From an uncultured Oscillospiraceae bacterium (lineage in GTDB: Bacteria; Bacillota; Clostridia; Oscillospirales; Acutalibacteraceae), in contig USCI01000018.1 in the NCBI GenBank assembly GCA_900553255.1, positions 1-31,550 of the forward strand: a stretch of DNA of 31,550 nt, written 5' to 3'. The translations under genes and the position numbers were made by a program. This document shows positions 1 through 8,480 of the stretch, piece by piece (the stretch's first letter is position 1; the number at the start of each line of letters is the position of its first letter). Below the pieces are notes generated by a model that searched no databases, had not been told where the DNA came from, and worked only from the letters and a program-made list of their open reading frames with translations.

Positions 1-17
1 CTCCTCTCCATTATACC

Positions 18-39
18 AAAAAAGCCGCCTTTTGGCGAC
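18..39 (-). terminator. Rho-independent terminator of the cysteine synthase gene
   Basis: Read on the minus strand, GTCGCC pairs with GGCGGC (one G-U pair) around an AAAA loop, followed by six T. It lies about 50 bp past the TAA stop of the minus-strand cysteine synthase gene, in the right orientation to end it. Confidence 0.7.
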
Positions 40-54
40 TTCTTTGACAGGCTG

Positions 55-83
55 ACACGATGCCGTCGGCATCGTGTTTTTTT
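55..83 (+). terminator. Rho-independent terminator of an upstream plus-strand gene
   Basis: A perfect 10-bp stem (ACACGATGCC / GGCATCGTGT) with a 3-nt loop is followed by a run of T on the plus strand. The gene it ends lies left of the window. The two terminators form a convergent gene end. Confidence 0.75.
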
Positions 84-90
84 ACGCTTT

Positions 91-1101
91 TTAACGATAA
101 GCGGTGAAATCGACCAGCTCAATGGCGGCCGAAATGTCGTTTTCCTCCGCCGGCAGCGGTTTGGCGTAATCGGTGGAGAGGTATTTTTTGTTGTCGTCGG
201 CAAACACGGTGACCACCGATGCGGCACCGCCGAGCTTTTCCTGCAGCAGCGCAGCGCCGAGAAAATTCGCCCCGGAGGAAACCCCGACGCCAAGGCCCAG
301 CTGCCGGGAGAGATGCTGGGCCATCCGGATCGCGTCGCCGTCATCCACCGAAACGACTTCATCGAGCTCGCCGAGCTTGACGATCGGGGGAATGAATTCG
401 TCCGAGATGCCGTAGATGCGGTGCTGTCCGGTTTTGCAGCCGGTGGAGAGCGTGGGGGAATTGAGCGGCTCGAGCGGGCAGACGCGGCAATGCGGATTGG
501 CCGTGCGCAGCCGGCGGCCGATCCCCATCACGGTACCGCCGGTGCCGACGCCCGCGACAAAGCCGTCGGCGGTGCGGCCGAGAGCGGCAAGCTGGCGGAC
601 GATTTCCTCTCCTGTGGTGAGGATGTGCGCCTCCACATTGTCTTCGTTCGAGAACTGGCAGGGCAGAAACGCATCGTTTTCCGCCGCAAAACGCTCGCTC
701 ATGGCAATGGAGCCGAGGAAGCCGCCTTCCTCGCGGGATACCAGCCGGACTTCGGCGCCGAAACTCTCCATCAGACGGATGCGTTCCACGCTCATCCAGT
801 CGGGCATATAAATGACCACCGGATGACCGAGGGCGGCGCCCACAGCGGAAAAGGAGATGCCGGTGTTGCCGCTGGTGGCCTCCGCAATCGGCGCGCACGG
901 TCGGATTGTCCCTTCGGCGTATGCCTTTCGCAGAATATGCAGAGCCACGCGGTCTTTAATGCTGCCGGTGAGGTTATAGTGCTCCGCCTTGGCAAAAAGC
1001 TCACGCTCCCTGCCGCCAAAGCGGTAACGGATTTTCAGCAGGGGCGTATGGCCGATCAGCGGGGTCAGGGATTCAAATCGCATCGATTGCTCAGCATGCA
1101 T
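91..1101 (-). CDS. cysK: Cysteine synthase-family PLP enzyme (O-acetylserine sulfhydrylase-like)
   Basis: Fold-type II PLP enzyme of the cysteine synthase/cystathionine beta-synthase family. It most likely makes L-cysteine from O-acetylserine and sulfide in the cytoplasm. The PLP lysine is K49 in SIKDR. The substrate/PLP loop TSGNTGI is at residues 76-82, the phosphate-binding GTGGT at about 186-190, and the conserved SSGAN stretch lies near the C-terminus. The reading frame stays open up to an ATG at 1185, but that start has no ribosome binding site. The ATG at 1101 has GGAG six bases upstream and gives 336 aa, close to family size. It is a single-gene unit with its own promoter and terminator. 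Related enzymes that use other sulfur donors or O-phosphoserine cannot be excluded from sequence alone. I saw no Cys T-box in the roughly 110-nt leader. Confidence 0.85.
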   Translation of the reverse strand: MHAEQSMRFESLTPLIGHTPLLKIRYRFGGRERELFAKAEHYNLTGSIKDRVALHILRKAYAEGTIRPCAPIAEATSGNTGISFSAVGAALGHPVVIYMPDWMSVERIRLMESFGAEVRLVSREEGGFLGSIAMSERFAAENDAFLPCQFSNEDNVEAHILTTGEEIVRQLAALGRTADGFVAGVGTGGTVMGIGRRLRTANPHCRVCPLEPLNSPTLSTGCKTGQHRIYGISDEFIPPIVKLGELDEVVSVDDGDAIRMAQHLSRQLGLGVGVSSGANFLGAALLQEKLGGAASVVTVFADDNKKYLSTDYAKPLPAEENDISAAIELVDFTAYR

Positions 1102-1217
1102 GTCAATCTCCATTCCTTTACTGCGGGATTTGCGCCGGCACGGCGGCAATGCGGCAACGCCGGTCTGGGCGCTTTTTGCGGCCATCGGGCGTAGGTCTAT
1201 CCGGAAGATACCCGCCC

Positions 1218-1246
1218 AGTATAGCGTATTTTTTCGGTTTGCTCAA
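1218..1246 (-). promoter_or_regulatory. Sigma-A-type promoter of the cysteine synthase gene
   Basis: On the minus strand, -35 TTGAGC (1246-1241) and -10 TATACT (1223-1218) are separated by exactly 17 bp. The transcript would start near 1211 and carry a leader of about 110 nt before the chosen ATG at 1101. Confidence 0.65.
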
Positions 1247-1259
1247 GAGGACGGACGGC

Positions 1260-1285
1260 AAAAAAGGCAGAGAATCCTCTGCCTT
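1260..1285 (-). terminator. Rho-independent terminator of the glycosyltransferase gene
   Basis: On the minus strand, GGCAGAG and CTCTGCC form a 7-bp stem (9 bp with flanking A-T pairs) around a 4-nt loop, followed by six T. It lies about 130 bp past the glycosyltransferase stop and just upstream of the cysteine synthase promoter, so it insulates the two minus-strand units. Confidence 0.75.
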
Positions 1286-1417
1286 CAGGAATGCCGCGGA
1301 GACGGTGCGCCGCCGTTCGGACAGACGATTCCGGCTTTTTCAAGCGGAAGGAGCGCGGCAGAGGCGTTTGGGTTCTTTTTCAGCACCAGCCTATGCGGCA
1401 CGGGGCTGTCCGGTTCC

Positions 1418-2614
1418 TCAAAACCAGCGGGTTTTGGCGTTATAGGGCAGAGGTCCCGGCCAAAGGCGCAGCACCTCTTTATAGCGTGCGTACGCTTTGG
1501 CCACGGCGTCCTCCCAGGAAAGATAAAGATGCTGGCCGGCATTGTCGCCGACCGTGGCCAGGGATTCCCGGGACTGGCAGGCATCCAGCAGAACCCGCGA
1601 GCAGGAATCCGCCGTTTCCATTGCCAAAAATCCGGTAAATCCGTGCTGCACCCCTTCTGCGGCACAGCTGTCCCGGATGAGCAGCGCCGGACAGCTGCAG
1701 GCCGCCGCTTCCTTGACCACGATGCCGGAGGTATCGTAGGTGGAGGGGAACAGGAACAGGTCGGCGAGCGAATAATAGGCGCGCAGCTGCTCGCGGTCGT
1801 AAACCGGCCCGGTGAAAGCAGTGCAGTCCCGCAGGCCGCATCCGTCAGCGTAATCGCGGATCGCCTGCGCATCGTAGCCGCCGCCCACGAATATAGCCTG
1901 GAAGGGAAGCCCCTTCCCACGTGCAATTTTCAGGGTGTCAAGGATCAGACGTAGATTCTTATACCAGCGCATGCGGCCGACAAACAGGAACACAAAATCG
2001 TCGTCCCGGACACCGTATTTTTGCCGCAGGGCGGCCACCGCCAGCGGATCGGCCTTGCCGAAGGCAAAATCGGTGCCGTTTTCCATCACCAGATAACGCC
2101 CTTTATACCCGAGCCGGCGCAGCGACTGGCCGCAGCCCTCGGAAACGGCCCAGACCTCGTCGGCGCTGTTGATATTTTCCCGTACAAAGCTGCGTGCCAC
2201 GTGCTGCAGCCCCTTGAGCTTGACCCGGGTGGGGATTTCGATGTCGAATTTCGTATGATAGGTAAAGATCACCGGGACCTTTGGCTTACGGTTAAAGTTC
2301 CGGACCAGCACCGACGAGGCAAAGGGCGCGTGTACGTGGATCAGGTCAAAGCGCTTTCTGCGAAGCCGGAGCAGCGTGGCGGGGTCAAAGGGGTTGCCCG
2401 CCCGGTAGCCGATGTTTTTGTCCAGCGGCACCGACTGGTACCGGAATACCTCAAACGGGTAGTTATCCACCACGTCGCGGTACCGTGGGGTGACCACGGT
2501 GACATGGCAGTGGTTTTTATGCATGACGCTGGCGTAGTTTTTCACCGCCTGCGCCACCCCGTCAATGGTGGGGGGGAAGGAATCGTTGAATTCGCCTACG
2601 CGAAGATTATCCAT
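1418..2614 (-). CDS. GT4-family glycosyltransferase
   Basis: A 398-aa GT-B fold glycosyltransferase of family 4. It transfers a sugar from an activated donor, probably to a lipid or cell-envelope acceptor at the inner face of the membrane. The N-terminal acceptor domain has the usual opening (FNDSFPPTIDGVA, about 9-21) and an HVHAPF stretch (93-98). The donor domain starts at VGRMRWYKN (about 212-220). The nucleotide-sugar site is the ExxxxxxxE-like region ending in E302 within YDTSGIVVKEA. The gene resembles diacylglycerol glucosyltransferases and phosphatidylinositol mannosyltransferase-like enzymes, but the acceptor cannot be read from the sequence. The ATG is preceded by AAGGAGG, so the start is secure. 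It is a lone gene with its own promoter and terminator. Confidence 0.85.
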   Translation of the reverse strand: MDNLRVGEFNDSFPPTIDGVAQAVKNYASVMHKNHCHVTVVTPRYRDVVDNYPFEVFRYQSVPLDKNIGYRAGNPFDPATLLRLRRKRFDLIHVHAPFASSVLVRNFNRKPKVPVIFTYHTKFDIEIPTRVKLKGLQHVARSFVRENINSADEVWAVSEGCGQSLRRLGYKGRYLVMENGTDFAFGKADPLAVAALRQKYGVRDDDFVFLFVGRMRWYKNLRLILDTLKIARGKGLPFQAIFVGGGYDAQAIRDYADGCGLRDCTAFTGPVYDREQLRAYYSLADLFLFPSTYDTSGIVVKEAAACSCPALLIRDSCAAEGVQHGFTGFLAMETADSCSRVLLDACQSRESLATVGDNAGQHLYLSWEDAVAKAYARYKEVLRLWPGPLPYNAKTRWF

Positions 2615-2670
2615 TTGGCAAGCCTCCTTACGGTCACGCCGGCACGGCCGGGCGGGATGGCACTGGTCTC

Positions 2671-2699
2671 ATTTTACACGGTTATGCCCGGTGGTTCAA
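2671..2699 (-). promoter_or_regulatory. Sigma-A-type promoter of the glycosyltransferase gene
   Basis: On the minus strand, -35 TTGAAC (2699-2694) and -10 TAAAAT (2676-2671) are 17 bp apart. It lies about 60 bp upstream of the glycosyltransferase ATG. Confidence 0.6.
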
Positions 2700-2762
2700 C
2701 CGCAAATCAAAAGAAAAGCGGAAAAATCGTAAAAATCTGACCGGATTTTGCTTGAAAGCCTC

Positions 2763-2791
2763 TTTAAAGTTTTGCGAGAATACGGTATACT
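2763..2791 (+). promoter_or_regulatory. Sigma-A-type promoter of hprK
   Basis: A -35-like TTTAAA (2763-2768) and a -10 TATACT (2786-2791) have a 17-bp spacer. It lies 69 bp before the hprK start and points away from the divergent glycosyltransferase promoter. Confidence 0.55.
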
Positions 2792-2859
2792 ATATACTGG
2801 TATTTCTTGTGGATTAAAGTACCGCCGCCTGCGCGGCGGAAAACAGGAGGTCGGTATCG

Positions 2860-3825
2860 TTGGCCAAAGCGTTTACCGTATCGCTGCAAAATATTATCAA
2901 GGAGACAGCGCTCGAAACGATATACATGCCGGTGGACCCGGCGGCGTGTCTCGTGGCCAGCTGCGACGTCAACCGTCCCGGTCTGGCGCTGGGCGGGTAT
3001 TTCGACTATTTTGACAGCGACCGCGTCCAGATCCTCGGCAAAAGCGAGCACGGCTATCTGGAGGATCTTCCGGCGGAAACCCGGGCGGCCCGCATCGACG
3101 AATTTGTCTCCCAGCAGCCGCCTGCGATTGTGATTTCCCGGGGGTTGGAGGTGCTGGGCGAGCTGCAGGCCAGCTGCGAAAAGTATAAGGTGCCGCTGCT
3201 GCGCACCTCGGATACAACCTCCGGCTTTATGGCGGCGCTGATTGCCTATCTGAACGTCCAGCTCGCTCCCCGCATCACCCGTCACGGGGTGCTCGTGGAG
3301 GTGTACGGCGAGGGCATCCTGCTGCTGGGAGACAGCGGTGTCGGTAAGAGCGAGACCGCAATCGAGCTGGTCAAGCGCGGCCACCGGCTGATCGCGGACG
3401 ACGCAGTGGAAATCCGCCGGGTATCTGCGAAGTCGCTGGTGGGTTCCGCGCCGGAGAACATCCGCCATTTCATCGAGCTGCGTGGCATCGGCATTGTCAA
3501 CGCCCGCCGCATCTTCGGTATGGGCGCGGTCAAGGTGACCGAAAAGATCGATATGATGATCCAGCTGGAGCAGTGGGACAGCGAAAAGGTGTATGACCGC
3601 ATGGGGCTGGACAATGAATATGCCGATATTCTCGGCATCAAGGTGCCGCTGCTGACCATTCCGGTCAAGCCCGGCCGGAACCTGGCGATCATTATCGAGG
3701 TGGCGGCGATGAACAACCGCCAGAAGAAGATGGGCTACAACGCCGCTCAGGAGCTTATGCGCAATCTGGGCATGTCGGATGCCATATCCTCTTCCGAGGT
3801 GAAGATCGACTGGAATAAATTCTGA
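2860..3825 (+). CDS. hprK: HPr kinase/phosphorylase
   Basis: A bifunctional enzyme that phosphorylates the regulatory serine of HPr with ATP and removes it again. It is the sensor step of catabolite repression in Firmicutes. At 321 aa it is full length. The N-terminal regulatory domain is followed by the catalytic core with Walker A GDSGVGKS (157-164), the conserved RHG histidine just before it (H142), and the HprK signature around ELRGIGIVNARRIFG (about 207-221). The start is TTG at 2860, with AGGAGG ending 9 nt upstream; the frame and motif spacing agree. It leads a plus-strand run with a PHP phosphatase and a ROK glucokinase, a sugar-metabolism setting. No HPr (ptsH) or CcpA gene is in the window. 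Confidence 0.95.
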   Translation: MAKAFTVSLQNIIKETALETIYMPVDPAACLVASCDVNRPGLALGGYFDYFDSDRVQILGKSEHGYLEDLPAETRAARIDEFVSQQPPAIVISRGLEVLGELQASCEKYKVPLLRTSDTTSGFMAALIAYLNVQLAPRITRHGVLVEVYGEGILLLGDSGVGKSETAIELVKRGHRLIADDAVEIRRVSAKSLVGSAPENIRHFIELRGIGIVNARRIFGMGAVKVTEKIDMMIQLEQWDSEKVYDRMGLDNEYADILGIKVPLLTIPVKPGRNLAIIIEVAAMNNRQKKMGYNAAQELMRNLGMSDAISSSEVKIDWNKF

Positions 3826-3865
3826 TCCAGCGCATTATATTTTTGGGGAAAGGTCCTGTAGTTCT

Positions 3866-4591
3866 ATGGCAAAATATTCCGTTATCGCCGATCTGCACTG
3901 CCATACGGTGGCATCGGATCATGCATACAGTACCATTACCGAGCTTGCAAACGCCGCGGCCGAAAAGGGATTGGTTGCCGTTGGCTGCACCGATCACGGT
4001 ACCGGCATCCAGGATGCGCCGCATATGTGGCATTTTTACAATCTGGATGCCCTGCCGGACACCATTTCCGGCGTGCGGGTGCTGCGCGGGGTGGAGGCTA
4101 ACGTCATGGATTTCGCCGGCCGGCTGGATATGGAGGATTATGTGCTCGACCGGCTGGAGATTGTGGTGGCCTCCATGCACGACGGGGTGATGCCGCAGGG
4201 TACGGTCGAGCAGTGCACCGAAGCGTGGCTGGCGGTTGCGCACAATCCGCGGGTGACCATTATCGGGCATTCCGGCCAGCCGCAGTTCGCCTACGATTAC
4301 GAACGGGTGATCCCGGAGTTCGGCCGCTGCGGCAAGGCAGTGGAGATCAACGCGGGCACCTTTCATACGCGGGAGGAGGCCGTGCCGAACTGCCGGCGGA
4401 TTGCGCTGCTGTGCAAGCAGTACGGTGTGCCGGTGATGGTGGATTCCGACGCGCATTACCACGCCTCGGTCGGCGAAGTGGAGCCCTGTCTGCGCATGCT
4501 GGAGGAAATCGATTTCCCGCCGGAGCTGGTCCTCAACGGGGACCGGGAACGGCTGCGCCGGTTCCTGCAGGGGCATGGGGTGAAATGGTAA
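3866..4591 (+). CDS. PHP-domain phosphatase, YcdX-like
   Basis: A 241-aa PHP-superfamily metal-dependent hydrolase resembling the E. coli YcdX phosphatase family. The trinuclear metal ligands can be followed along the protein: H11 and H13 (DLHCHT), H19 in the following HAYST, H44 (TDH), E78 (GVEAN), H105, H135 (IIGHSG), and D195 with H197 (DSDAH). The family is a soluble phosphatase; the physiological substrate is not known from sequence. It is 40 bp downstream of hprK and 59 bp upstream of the glucokinase gene, probably in one transcript. The ribosome binding site is weak (AAAGG about 12 nt upstream), but no better start exists. Histidinol phosphatase is less likely, because the HxHTxxSxHAYST opening is specific to the YcdX branch. 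Confidence 0.85.
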   Translation: MAKYSVIADLHCHTVASDHAYSTITELANAAAEKGLVAVGCTDHGTGIQDAPHMWHFYNLDALPDTISGVRVLRGVEANVMDFAGRLDMEDYVLDRLEIVVASMHDGVMPQGTVEQCTEAWLAVAHNPRVTIIGHSGQPQFAYDYERVIPEFGRCGKAVEINAGTFHTREEAVPNCRRIALLCKQYGVPVMVDSDAHYHASVGEVEPCLRMLEEIDFPPELVLNGDRERLRRFLQGHGVKW

Positions 4592-4650
4592 ACCTTTTGG
4601 GGTAAAATCAGGGGAAACCCGGATACATAATGTTTAGGAGGAACACAAAA

Positions 4651-5592
4651 ATGGTACGAATCGGCATTGATCTCGGAGGAACCAACATTGTCGCAGGGGT
4701 GATGGACGATCATTACCAGCTGCTTGCCAAGGCGAAATGCAAAACCAACGCCTCGCGGCCTGCGCGGGAAATTGTGACGGATATGGCGCGCATGGCGCGG
4801 GAAGCGGCGGAAAAGGCCGGGGTTTCTATGAGCGAGGTGGCGCATGTCGGTGTCGGCAGCCCCGGCACCTGCAATGCGGCAAACGGCATCGTCGAATACG
4901 CCAATAATCTGGGCTTCAACCATGTGCCGATCAAGGCCTGGCTGGAGGAGGATCTGCATATCCCGGTTTCCATCGAGAACGACGCCAATGCGGCGGCGCT
5001 TGGGGAAGCGTTGGCGGGCGCGGCGCGGGGAGCCCGCAGCTGCGTGTGCATCACGCTGGGCACCGGTGTCGGCGGCGGGATCATCCTCGACGGCAAGGTA
5101 TACAGCGGCTTCAACTATGCCGGTGCGGAACTCGGGCATATGGTGATTATGGTGGACGGCGAGGACTGCACCTGCGGACGGCAGGGCTGCTGGGAAGCAT
5201 ATGCCTCCGCAACCGCTCTGGTGCGCCAGACCCGCCGGGCGATGGAAGCGCATCCGGACAGTGCAATGTGGAAAATCGCCGGCAGCCTCGACAACGTGGA
5301 TGGCCGTACGGCGTTTGACGGCATGCGTGCCGGCGACGAAGCGGCAAGCCAGGTGGTGGAGAATTACGTACACTATGTGGCCTGCGGCCTGATCAATGTG
5401 ATCAACATTTTCCAGCCGGAGGTGCTGTGCATCGGCGGCGGGATCTGCAAAGAGGGCGAGACGCTGCTGAAGCCGATCCGGGAATACATTTTCCAGGAAC
5501 GGTACAGCAAATTCTGCGAGCAGCAGACCCGCCTGTGCGTCGCCGAACTCGGCAACGACGCCGGTGTGATCGGCGCCGCCTGTCTGGATTGA
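4651..5592 (+). CDS. glcK: ROK-family glucokinase
   Basis: A cytoplasmic sugar kinase that phosphorylates glucose with ATP, feeding glycolysis. The ATP-phosphate loop DLGGTN is at about residues 7-12, and the ROK zinc motif CTCGRQGCWE sits mid-protein. The ENDANAAALGE stretch with the catalytic aspartate (END) is also present. The frame extends upstream to 4630, but the ATG at 4651 has AGGAGG nine bases before it and matches the family N-terminus, giving 313 aa. No N-terminal HTH is present, so it is a kinase and not a ROK repressor. Its position after hprK and the PHP gene and upstream of pfkA on the same strand fits carbohydrate catabolism. Specificity for glucose over N-acetylhexosamines is inferred. 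Confidence 0.88.
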   Translation: MVRIGIDLGGTNIVAGVMDDHYQLLAKAKCKTNASRPAREIVTDMARMAREAAEKAGVSMSEVAHVGVGSPGTCNAANGIVEYANNLGFNHVPIKAWLEEDLHIPVSIENDANAAALGEALAGAARGARSCVCITLGTGVGGGIILDGKVYSGFNYAGAELGHMVIMVDGEDCTCGRQGCWEAYASATALVRQTRRAMEAHPDSAMWKIAGSLDNVDGRTAFDGMRAGDEAASQVVENYVHYVACGLINVINIFQPEVLCIGGGICKEGETLLKPIREYIFQERYSKFCEQQTRLCVAELGNDAGVIGAACLD

Positions 5593-5633
5593 TTCTGCCG
5601 GGCGCCTGCGCCCGCTGATGAGGAGGAACTGTT

Positions 5634-6563
5634 TTGCGGCTTGAGCCTGTATCCGCACTTGCCCGTTCCCTCGGCTGCGTGTGCCGGGAGCAGGCCCCGC
5701 TTGCGGGGTGCACATCGTTTAAAATCGGCGGCCCGGCGGCTCTTCTGGCCCACGTCCCTAATCCGGATGCATTGCGGCGGCTGCTGGGATGCTGCCGGGA
5801 GGAAGAAATACCGGTGCTGTTTTTGGGCAACGGCTCGAATGTGCTGGCCGCAGACAGCGGGTTTCCCGGCGTGGTGCTGCGCCTGGCCGGCGGCGCGCCG
5901 AGTATTACCGGTGCTGCGGACGGCGGGGTACTGGTGAATTGTCCGGCCGGGGTGCCGCTGAAGGTGCTGTGCCGGTTTGCGCGGGAGGAAGGGCTTTCCG
6001 GGCTGGAATTTGCCTACGGCATCCCCGGCGCGGTGGGCGGCGCGGTGTATATGAACGCCGGTGCTTACGGCGGCCAGATGAGCGATGTGCTCGTTTCGGT
6101 TGAGGCGGTGTCGGCCGACGGGACGTCGGTGCGTGAAGTGCCGGTGTCCGCGATGGCGCTCGGCTACCGGCACAGCGCGCTGATGGAGACGGGCGAGATC
6201 GTGCTGTCGGTCCGGGTGATGCTGCACCCGGAAGACAAAGCGGAAATCGGCGCGCGCATGGAGGATTTCATGCGCCGCCGCCGGGAAAAACAGCCGCTTG
6301 AATACCCAAGTGCCGGCAGCTTTTTCAAGCGGCCGGCCGGTCACTTTGCCGGTGCGCTGATCGAGCAGAGCGGCCTGAAGGGCTTTGCGGTCGGCGGGGC
6401 GCAGGTGAGCGAAAAGCATGCGGGTTTCGTGATTAACCGCGGCGGTGCGACCTGCGCGGACGTACGGGCGCTTGCCGACGAGGTGATCCGCCGTGTCGAG
6501 GCGGAGCATGGCGTACGGCTCGAGCCGGAGGTGCGTTTCCTGCCGGGAGCCGGCGGAGAATAA
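5634..6563 (+). CDS. murB: UDP-N-acetylenolpyruvoylglucosamine reductase
   Basis: MurB is an FAD/NADPH enzyme that reduces UDP-GlcNAc-enolpyruvate to UDP-MurNAc, the second committed step of peptidoglycan synthesis. Visible motifs are SFKIGGPA (about 28-35), GNGSNVL (FAD binding, 65-71), the long glycine-rich GIPGAVGG stretch with MNAGAYG (129-146), YRHS (178-181), and SAGSFFKRP (226-234) holding the catalytic serine. A conserved glutamate lies near the end (EPEVRF). The product is 309 aa, normal for the short type IIb class. The start is TTG at 5634 with AGGAGG seven bases upstream. It heads the conserved Firmicutes cluster murB-rapZ-whiA-dnaE-pfkA. Confidence 0.95.
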   Translation: MRLEPVSALARSLGCVCREQAPLAGCTSFKIGGPAALLAHVPNPDALRRLLGCCREEEIPVLFLGNGSNVLAADSGFPGVVLRLAGGAPSITGAADGGVLVNCPAGVPLKVLCRFAREEGLSGLEFAYGIPGAVGGAVYMNAGAYGGQMSDVLVSVEAVSADGTSVREVPVSAMALGYRHSALMETGEIVLSVRVMLHPEDKAEIGARMEDFMRRRREKQPLEYPSAGSFFKRPAGHFAGALIEQSGLKGFAVGGAQVSEKHAGFVINRGGATCADVRALADEVIRRVEAEHGVRLEPEVRFLPGAGGE

Positions 6564-6622
6564 GAAAAATAACACGGCGGGGCCGACAGAAATGCGCGAC
6601 TGCGCGGGAAGGGGCGTTAATT

Positions 6623-7483
6623 TTGGAATTCATCATAGTCACCGGCTTGTCCGGTGCCGGGAAATCCCGCGCGGTGAACGTGCTCGAGGATATCGGATTT
6701 TATTGTGTGGATAATATGCCGCCGAAGCTTTTGCCGAAGTTTGCGGAGCTGTGCCTGCAGTCGCAGGACAAGCTCTCGCGGGTGGCGCTGGTCATCGACG
6801 TGCGCGGCGGGCAGCAGTTTGAGGGCCTGCTCGACAGCCTGGATGAGCTCAAACGGCAGGGCGGCGAGTATAAAATCCTGTTTCTGGAATGCAGTGACCA
6901 GGTCCTGGCGCGGCGGTATAAGGAAACCCGAAGGCAGCATCCGCTGGCTGCGGCGTGCGGAGGGTCGGTCATCAAGGCCATCGAGTTGGAACGGACCATG
7001 CTCAAGGCGGCGCGCGCCCGCACCGATTATCTGATCGATACCTCCTACCTTTCCCCGGCACAGCTGCGCGAGCGGCTGGTGGGGCTGTTTCTGGGCAGTG
7101 AAAAAAGCGGCATGCAGGTGCAGTGCATGTCTTTTGGTTTTAAATACGGCTATCCGGCGGAGGCCGACTTGGTGCTGGACGTGCGCTGCCTGCCGAACCC
7201 GTTTTATGTGGATGAACTTAAGCATAAAACCGGGCTGGATCAAGAAGTGCGGGAATATGTGCTGGACAAGGATGTCACGAAGGGGTTTCAGACCCGGCTG
7301 TACAGCCTGATTGATTATCTGCTTCCGCTTTATAGCGAAGAGGGCAAGAGCCAGCTGGTGGTCGCCATCGGCTGCACCGGCGGGAAGCATCGGTCGGTTG
7401 CGCTCGCCGAGGAGCTTGCCAAGCATGTGGCGGATCAGGGTATCAAGGTCGCGGTGAACCACCGCGATATCGAAAAGCTGTAA
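6623..7483 (+). CDS. rapZ: RapZ/YvcJ-family nucleotide-binding protein
   Basis: A 286-aa P-loop protein of the RapZ (YvcJ) family. The E. coli member is an RNase E adaptor that controls glucosamine-6-phosphate synthase through small RNAs. The Bacillus member binds and hydrolyses nucleotides and affects competence; its target is unclear. Walker A is GLSGAGKS (8-15), followed by the family-typical DIGFYCVDNMPP. The C-terminal domain carries FGFKYGYP and the IGCTGGKHRSVA motif. The start is TTG at 6623 after GGAAGGGG. It is followed 30 bp later by whiA. In many relatives yvcK lies between these two genes, and it is absent here. Confidence 0.92.
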   Translation: MEFIIVTGLSGAGKSRAVNVLEDIGFYCVDNMPPKLLPKFAELCLQSQDKLSRVALVIDVRGGQQFEGLLDSLDELKRQGGEYKILFLECSDQVLARRYKETRRQHPLAAACGGSVIKAIELERTMLKAARARTDYLIDTSYLSPAQLRERLVGLFLGSEKSGMQVQCMSFGFKYGYPAEADLVLDVRCLPNPFYVDELKHKTGLDQEVREYVLDKDVTKGFQTRLYSLIDYLLPLYSEEGKSQLVVAIGCTGGKHRSVALAEELAKHVADQGIKVAVNHRDIEKL

Positions 7484-7513
7484 ACCAAAACCGGCTTGCT
7501 GGGAGGTGAGGGT

Positions 7514-8422
7514 ATGTCCTTTTCGGGAGAGGTCAAGCGGGAGCTTGCGGCGATCCGGCCGGAGGCGGGCTGCTGTATGGCTGCGCAGGCGTATGGCATG
7601 GCGGAGGGCGGACATGCCTTCAGCGTCAGCGAGGTTTCGCTGCAGACCGAATACCGGGCAGTGGCCGAACGGTATCGCGAACTTCTGACTCCGGTCTGCC
7701 GGCTGCCGGAAAACGGCTGCCGTCTGGAGGACGGCCGCGGCGGCTTTACGCTGGCGGCGGTTCGGGAGGAACGGCTCTGCCGGCGGGTGCTCGAGCGGTT
7801 CGGCCATTCGGCCGGGGATGTGGCGGTGCGGATCAACCGCGCCAACCTGGAATGTGAGTCCTGTGCGGCGGCCTATCTGCGCGGGTTGTTTCTGGCCTGT
7901 GGGGTGGTGACCGACCCGAGCTCCGATTATCATCTCGAGTTCAGCGTGCCGTATTACAATCTCAGCCGCGATCTGACGGCGCTGCTGGCGGAATGCGGCC
8001 TGCGCGCGAAGCTGGCACGGCGGGGCGGCTGCCACATCGTCTATTTCAAGGAAAGCGAGCAGATCGAGGACTGCCTGACCCTGATTGGCGCGACCAATGC
8101 GTCGCTGGAACTGATGGGGGTCAAGATGGTCAAAAATATCCGCAACAACGCCAACCGCGTGGCCAACTGCGAGACCGCCAATATCGACAAAACGGTGGCG
8201 GCTGCCGCGGTGCAGGTCGAGGCGGTGCGTAAAATCTGCCGCTGCGGCGGGCTGGACAAGCTCCCGGAGGAGCTGCGGGAGCTGGCGGCGCTGCGGCTGG
8301 AGAATCCGGATATGTCGCTGCGTGAGCTTGGGGAGGCGCTGGAGCCGCCGCTGAGCCGGTCGGGGGTCAACCACCGCCTGCAGCGCATCCTGGCGTTTGC
8401 CGCGGATTTGCCGGGAAGCTGA
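7514..8422 (+). CDS. whiA: WhiA-type DNA-binding regulator
   Basis: WhiA combines an N-terminal LAGLIDADG-like domain without nuclease function and a C-terminal helix-turn-helix. It controls sporulation-related genes in Streptomyces and affects cell division and chromosome segregation in Bacillus. Here the N-terminal domain covers the first two thirds (AAYLRGLFLACG is the LAGLIDADG-like helix), and the HTH is visible in LRELGEALEPPLSRSGVNHR near the C-terminus. The ATG at 7514 follows GGGAGGTGA with good spacing and gives 302 aa; an in-frame upstream start at 7496 overlaps the ribosome binding site and is rejected. It sits between rapZ and dnaE, probably in one transcript. Confidence 0.92.
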   Translation: MSFSGEVKRELAAIRPEAGCCMAAQAYGMAEGGHAFSVSEVSLQTEYRAVAERYRELLTPVCRLPENGCRLEDGRGGFTLAAVREERLCRRVLERFGHSAGDVAVRINRANLECESCAAAYLRGLFLACGVVTDPSSDYHLEFSVPYYNLSRDLTALLAECGLRAKLARRGGCHIVYFKESEQIEDCLTLIGATNASLELMGVKMVKNIRNNANRVANCETANIDKTVAAAAVQVEAVRKICRCGGLDKLPEELRELAALRLENPDMSLRELGEALEPPLSRSGVNHRLQRILAFAADLPGS

Positions 8423-8480
8423 GACGGTCGGCCCGGTTCGCCGTCCGTTCTGTTATCACAGGGAAAAGGAGAATACCGCC

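Noticed and set aside
1101..1211. T-box or SAM riboswitch in the cysteine synthase leader
   Set aside because: The leader of about 110 nt shows no T-box sequence, no terminator/antiterminator pair and no S-box motifs.
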